From NCBI RefSeq assembly GCF_010389155.1, contig NC_057761.1, positions 54,682,587 to 54,746,586 of the forward strand: DNA of 64,000 bases, written 5' to 3'. A program made the position numbers and the translations under genes. The DNA is from Erigeron canadensis (taxonomy: Eukaryota; Streptophyta; Magnoliopsida; Asterales; Asteraceae). The notes beneath the pieces are model-generated. The model made no database searches. It had not been told where the DNA came from and saw only the letters and a program-made list of their open reading frames with translations. Below, one piece after another: positions 59,121 to 64,000 of this stretch. Position 1 is the stretch's first letter, and the number at the start of each line of letters is the position of its first letter.

Positions 59121-60290
59121 GATTGGTAATCACTAAGACACTAACGCCGTCGAATCTTCTCCGGCGAATCAATTTCGTTTTCGGGTGGATACGGAACGGG
59201 CCAGAGGCCCTTATCTGTTCTAAACTGACCGTCAAGGGACGCATATGGGAATGGTATGGATTTGATGGGCGGCAATCCAAGAGATGGTGGATTCTGATTT
59301 TTTCGGCGAGTTCAAAAACAGTGTTTATTGGATAGGGTTTGTGCAGAATGTGTTTCTGAGTGTTTTGGTACAAGTTTCATGCATTAATTCGAAAAAACAA
59401 CACAGTTATAGTGTTTTTAATTTTTTCGGTGAGTTTTTCAAGTTTTCCGGCGAGTATAGATCGGATTAATTTCTGGTCAGGGTTTGTTTGCGGTGTGATT
59501 GTGAGTGTTTTGGTAGAAGTGTGATGTTCTAATTCGAAGGAACGAAGGATATATCGGCGTTTGAAGTTTTCCGGCGAAGTTTGTTGCATTTTCCGATGGT
59601 TGTATCGCCGGAGAGGAAGGAGGAGGAGTTGGTCGCTGTCGCCGGTCAGAGATAAAGGTGGAGATGACGGTGGTTCAAGATCTCGTCGCCAGAGAGTGGT
59701 TGCCGGAAAAGCGGGGGGGGGGGGGGGGAGAGAGAGTCATAGTGTGTGTGTGTGTCTGTGTTTGGTGAGAGGAAAAAGACAAGGGGAGGGGAAATAAAGG
59801 ATGGAAATTTATTTTTGAAGGGATAATCTAATGGTCTAGATTTGTCCCCTAGTTTCTAAGGAAAAATCAGGACTCAAATGAACTAATTTCAGTTGAAATA
59901 CTTTTCAATCCAATAGCTTTTTTTCTTAGTGGTTTTCTCTTCATCAATATATTATTATTTAATTAACGGAATATATATAAGAGAAAGAAAAAGAATAATA
60001 GTGACTCTTTATATTTTCTATAAAAATAAAATAAAAAAGATAGGGCGAAATATCAGTAACTTGGGGAAAAAGTTGCCATTCCAGAAAAATAAACTTGGGG
60101 AGAAAGTCGGTGTGTGCCCTAAATTAAAAACCCCTCCATACAATCAAACGCACAAATTTTGTTCCATCAAATCATCATCCAAAATTGTTACAAACTCAAA
60201 TCATTCATTCTTTCTTTCTTTTGACATATTAACTTCTCAAATTCCCTACGTTTTATAATTTGGGGGTTTACTAAACAATTGATTAAAAAA
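59121..60290. other. Spacer with dispersed repeat and poly-G run; TIM14 promoter
   Basis: 59175-59290 repeats the core of 25415-25530. A 16-base G run lies at 59713-59728, followed by GA and GT repeats. A TATATATAAG motif near 59972 could serve the TIM14 gene. No coding gene is supported. Confidence 0.45.
59713..59728 (+). repeat. Poly-G tract
   Basis: Sixteen consecutive G residues followed by (GA)n and, shortly after, (GT)n. Long G runs are unstable and can form G-quadruplex; the exact length may be a sequencing artefact. Confidence 0.85.
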
Positions 60291-60376
60291 TATAAAATAA
60301 AAATCCCTTCGAGACGCCAAAAATATCGAGTTGAAAGTTTTCTGATTCATTTGAGTTCTTGAGATACACAGCTAAA

Positions 60377-61847
60377 ATGGTTAGTTTTCCATCCTATCCT
60401 TACCTTTTTTTTATATATATTTTTATGTATGCAATATTTCAATCAAGGATTTTTTTTTTGTTTCGTAGGTATATTCGTTTTCTTACAAATTTATTTGTAT
60501 GAATTTTAGATATTATTTAAGGCTTTCTTCAGGGTTTAGATTATGGGGTTAACTAGTATGCTTCTAGTTCCACCATGATTCTCAGGGGGGAGAGATTTTA
60601 TATTCAAACATGTGATTTTCATGGGGGAGTTTAGCAGCATTTTGGTTTTTCCCTTAGATTATACCTACTTCTGAAATAATTATTTTCCAAGAGATATGTT
60701 GATAGACAGAAGTCACAGAACCAATAGTTATGATTATATGCCATATATATAAAATATATATGGAAGCAGATTAGCAGTTGTAACCAAGCAGGTTGCATAC
60801 TTTTACTATTGATAAATATGTGAATAGATAAATAGGTGAAAGTTATTTTAGGACCACTCCTTATTTTAGGACCAATTAGGACATGTGTTTTTTGTAACTT
60901 ACACACCACCATCATCATCTCTGACCACCACCATGATCATCTCCGACCACCACCATGATTTTCCGGCGACGGAGACCACCGGAAATCATTTTTAAATTAA
61001 CTTACACATGTGTAAGTTAACTGAAACATCATTTTCCGGCGACGGCGGTGGTCGCTGGAGCCGGAGGACCATGTTTTTGGTCAGAGATGATCATGGTAGT
61101 GGTGGTGGTGGTCGGTGATGATCATGATGTGGTCCTAATTGGTCCAAAAATAAGGGGTGGTCCTAAAATAACTCACCCCTAAATAAATATGTGTGTGTGT
61201 ATATATATATGTATATCATACGGAGTCTAACGCTTGAACTGGCCATCAGACGAGCGTGTTTGTGGCAGGACTTGCGGTTGCTACAGGTGCTACTGCAGCT
61301 CGTTACGGCATCGTAGCTTGGAATTCTATGAAGTCTGGAGCTTTTAGCAAGCTTTTCAAAGGAGGGTTAGAACGCCAGTTTTACAAAGGAGGGTTTGAAC
61401 CTCATATGACTAGAAGAGAAGCCGCTCTTATTCTTGGAATCAGGTATATGCTTTTTGCTTGACCTCTACTGCTGATCTTATATGAAATACTCAATTTGAT
61501 TATGAACTAAAAGGGGGTGTTTCGATGTGGGTTGTTTTATGAATATCGATCGCGATTTGTTGTTATTTTGAGTTGAAATTTTAAGATTTAGGACAATTGT
61601 AATAGAGAGGATTTTTCTACTACTTCAGAATTTGTGTTTCTTATTTCACAAACTAAATTCGTTCTTTTGTATTTTATTATTGTATAGGGAAAGTAGGGCA
61701 ACAGATAAGATAATAAGGGATGCATATCGAAAGGTGATGGTTGCAAACCATCCAGATGCTGGCGGCAGTCACTATCTCGCTTCCAAAATTGGTGAAGCAA
61801 AAGATATGATGATGAAGAAGTCAAGGAACCCTGACTCTGCTTTCTAA
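60377..61847 (+). CDS. TIM14: TIM14 / PAM18 mitochondrial import J-protein (3 exons, 118 aa)
   Basis: Exon 1 holds only the ATG (60377-60379) followed by GT; exon 2 is 61250-61443 and exon 3 is 61688-61847, joining to 119 codons with the stop. The protein reads M-TSVFVAGLAVATGATAARY: a single N-terminal membrane segment, a 'RRQFYKGGFEP'-like matrix-facing linker, 'MTRREAALILGIRES' and a J domain with the HPD tripeptide (87-89) in 'VMVANHPDAGGSHYLASKI'. PAM18 anchors in the inner mitochondrial membrane and stimulates the mtHsp70 ATPase of the presequence translocase motor. The length is normal for the plant family (about 112-118). It corresponds to Arabidopsis At5g03030. Intron 1 carries a MITE. 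Confidence 0.93.
60835..61180. mobile_element. 346-bp Mutator-like MITE in TIM14 intron 1
   Basis: The terminal inverted repeats share AGTTATTTTAGGACCAC and TTGGACCAATTAGGAC-type sequence over ~50 bases. The flanking 9-mers AGATAAATA (60826-60834) and AAATAAATA (61181-61189) match at 8 of 9, as expected for Mutator-type insertion. The centre is a palindrome AACTTACACATGTGTAAGTT. Related to the element at 48618-48925. Confidence 0.8.
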
Positions 61848-62750
61848 TCTCCAACATGAAAGCCTTTTTTTTGTCAGTCAATCAATTGATTGTATCGGAA
61901 AATGTTATGTGCTGCGGCTCTTAGGTATAATGTTTCTTGAAATGATCCATGGAATGGAAACAACCGTGTACTAATCTATTTTGGGAGTTTATTAACGCTG
62001 TTGGTCTTGGTTACAACCACTAGGCTGTATGTATAAGAGCGACCTTTCTTTTTTGCAAAGCTTTCTTTGGATATGGTGACATACGATTAGATGGCTACTT
62101 TTAGGATTTTGAGCTTTGGCAGGGCAACTATTGTGGCAATAAGTATTTATGTTGATCATTGTTCTGTTATGGGTCATAAACTTCTTCAGGAATCTTTTGG
62201 GTTAGTTACCATTGTATGTCCTATTTAATTGTTTAATGCAATATAGAAAGTAATCTGCAACATATATATTATTTTAGATGGCCATAATTGTGAGCCTGTA
62301 GCCTTAAACTGAGGGAATACCAGACAAGTCTACTTATAAGAAGCACTTGACTTTAGCTTCAGCAACAGGTTTTAAGGAGGGCACATATTAATCGACAAAA
62401 CTAGGAGAAATGTGTAAAACAGCATAAAGTGCAAGTCAGATGCCCAATTACATAAAAAAGCCACGTAACGTAATAGCTTCGTGTATAGAGACATTAGCCT
62501 AAACAGTTCTGACCCAAAAACGAGTGCAAACAAGTAGTGTCAAAACAGACCCAATTCACCTATAACTGTCATGTGAACAAAGACTAAACTTCTAAAGGTT
62601 ACTGGTAACTACACTCTACCTTTCTTAACCAAGACCGATTGAACCTGTGAGGTATATGTACTTCGTAATCAAAATGTGTAAAGGGGCGGGATTAACGTCA
62701 TTGGACAGTTTTAACTTTGAGGAAGTATAGTTTGGGAAAATTGGACAGTT
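61848..62750. other. Convergent 3' region between TIM14 and the hydrolase gene
   Basis: The space between two convergent genes. The first and last few hundred bases are presumably their 3' UTRs. No other gene, RNA or repeat was recognised. Confidence 0.45.
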
Positions 62751-63964
62751 CTAACTTTGTCCCCCTTCTTTCACAGTGCTCTCTAAAGGAGCTTGCTCAA
62801 GGAGTCCAATGGGGCCTTGTGGTTCTCCAAAGAGGATCGACATAATTGTTCTATGACATTCATCACAGAAGTAAAAGTATGAGAAGTGGCCTTGATCCGG
62901 AAGCTTATGCATAATTGCACTTGGTAGGACACGGGCCACATAATCAATCATCGAGGTTGGTACAACCAGGTCTTCCATTCCCTGCTCACCATTCAATTCA
63001 AAAACATCATAAATACAATTATCAGGAATTCTTGGAAAGGCAATGAGAACTGTCTTTACTAGCATATAACAGAACAGAAGTGCAAACCTGCCAAATATGA
63101 ATTGGTTCCAGAAACCCAACTAATTTGCATTCTGCTTCACTGGACATGAACTTAAACCAATGAAAAAAGCCTTTCTCTGGGCACTTCTTTTGCACTTGTA
63201 AATCCATCAGACTAAATGGCCAACTTGCCACTTGTAACATGGCTTCCTCTACAAATGTTTTCACATTTCCCTGCCGGATCGATTCCTCCACATCACGTTG
63301 CCAAAATTCTTTAAATACTAGATCTTCAGTCACAGCTTTATCCTGCAACAATCAAGATTGTCAATACTCAAGACCAGGTGAATTCATATCTACTCCAAGC
63401 CAAGAGTGATGATCAGAGGTAGCAATAACAACTATTTTGCTTCTGAATTGTTCGGGTCAAATGCTGCCCATTGTGTCTACTTAATGAATAAAACCTCTAA
63501 GATCATTGAATTAAAAAAAAGGGATAATTATTATTGAAATAGTACAGTTTTTGTAGTCATATTGTACATACATATTACTTAAAAAGGAAAAGGAATTAAG
63601 ACGATAAATGTTTTAGGCCAACCCGACCCACTTTGACCCATACCAAAAGCTTTAACTGTTTGATTTCTTACCGCTAATCCAACTCTAAGTTTAGGGTACC
63701 ATGTGGATGAGGTCAAATTTTCTCAATACTTTTCAAAACCACTCACCTGCTCTAAAAGAGACAAAGACAGCCACTTATCAATAGGACCATGTTTTCCTGA
63801 AAGGAAAGTTCGACGGTAGAAGAACCTTAGAAGTCTTGGATATCGTCGAGCTAAAAAATACATAAATCTCCTCCTCCTTGTCCATTTCTCCCAAGTTCCT
63901 AACTTTTCTTCCTTGGTCATGCCAGGGTCATATGGATTAACCATTGGAGCAAACATCGCCGCAC
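62751..63964 (-). CDS. Alpha/beta-hydrolase family protein, 3' part only (gene continues past window edge)
   Basis: Three exons are visible on the minus strand: 63964-63747, 63342-63088 and 62981-62751. They encode 'AAMFAPMVNPYDPGMTKEEK', 'FYRRTFLSGKHGPIDKWLSL', 'FWQRDVEESIRQGN', 'FLEPIHIWQ|GMEDLVVPTS' and 'LPDQGHFSYFYFCDECHRTI'. The order matches a plant alpha/beta-hydrolase group (Arabidopsis At5g02970, At3g09690). The late Asp ('GMEDLVVP') and His ('QGHFSYF') fit the acid and base of the catalytic triad. The Ser nucleophile elbow lies in upstream exons outside the window, since the first visible exon has an acceptor at 63965-63966. The substrate is unknown. Confidence 0.9.
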
Positions 63965-64000
63965 CTGTATGGTTGACTAGATTTATTCTCGTATCCTTCA

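Noticed and set aside
58908..59129. Plus-strand frame with 24-residue periodicity
   Set aside because: A by-product of the 70-73-bp tandem repeat; no Met context or domain.

Overview
This window is plant nuclear DNA, from a eudicot and probably an asterid such as a member of the Asteraceae. The evidence is spliced genes with GT-AG (and some GC-AG) introns, plant-only families (POLAR-like, IQD, PLAC8/CNR, importin alpha-9 type), strongly AT-rich spacers, and many short non-autonomous transposons. The lineage is inferred from general appearance only; no marker gene fixes it. There is no CRISPR array, rRNA or functional tRNA gene.

Layout from left to right. A single-exon membrane protein of unknown function lies at 330-1307 (-). 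A PLAC8/CNR8-like gene spans 2351-7514 (-); its introns hold a 131-bp MITE, two SINE-like insertions and a long foldback element. Nested SINE and LINE copies sit at 7750-8761. A small secreted peptide precursor with an Asp-Tyr motif spans about 10708-11732 (-). From 11.8 to 23.9 kb I find only transposon remnants, tandem repeats and AT-rich DNA. An intronless basic protein of the 'protamine P1-like' plant family is at 23946-24803 (-). A POLAR-like gene (28552-32312, -) has two tandem, mutually exclusive candidate first exons. After a 1.08-kb tandem duplication come lipid phosphate phosphatase gamma (37091-37762, -), a nest of Helitron-like and hAT-like elements (38.0-40.8 kb), importin alpha-9 (42918-47575, +), elongation factor 1-alpha (49984-51412, +), an IQD2-like calmodulin-binding protein (54078-56171, +), a TIM14/PAM18 J-protein (60377-61847, +), and the 3' part of an alpha/beta-hydrolase (62751-63964, -) that runs off the right edge.

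The right half matches the Arabidopsis block At5g02970 (hydrolase), At5g03030 (TIM14), At5g03040 (IQD2), At5g03070 (IMPA9), At5g03080 (LPPG) in order, as recalled from the Arabidopsis annotation. It is therefore a conserved eudicot gene block with EF1A as an apparent addition. The genes are unrelated housekeeping and signalling functions, not a pathway.

The most interesting items are the duplicated POLAR-like first exon (two N-termini for a polarity protein), the unassigned Asp-Tyr secreted peptide, three GC-AG introns inferred from reading frame in two genes, a MITE that splits the EF1A promoter, and the foldback inside a CNR8-like intron.
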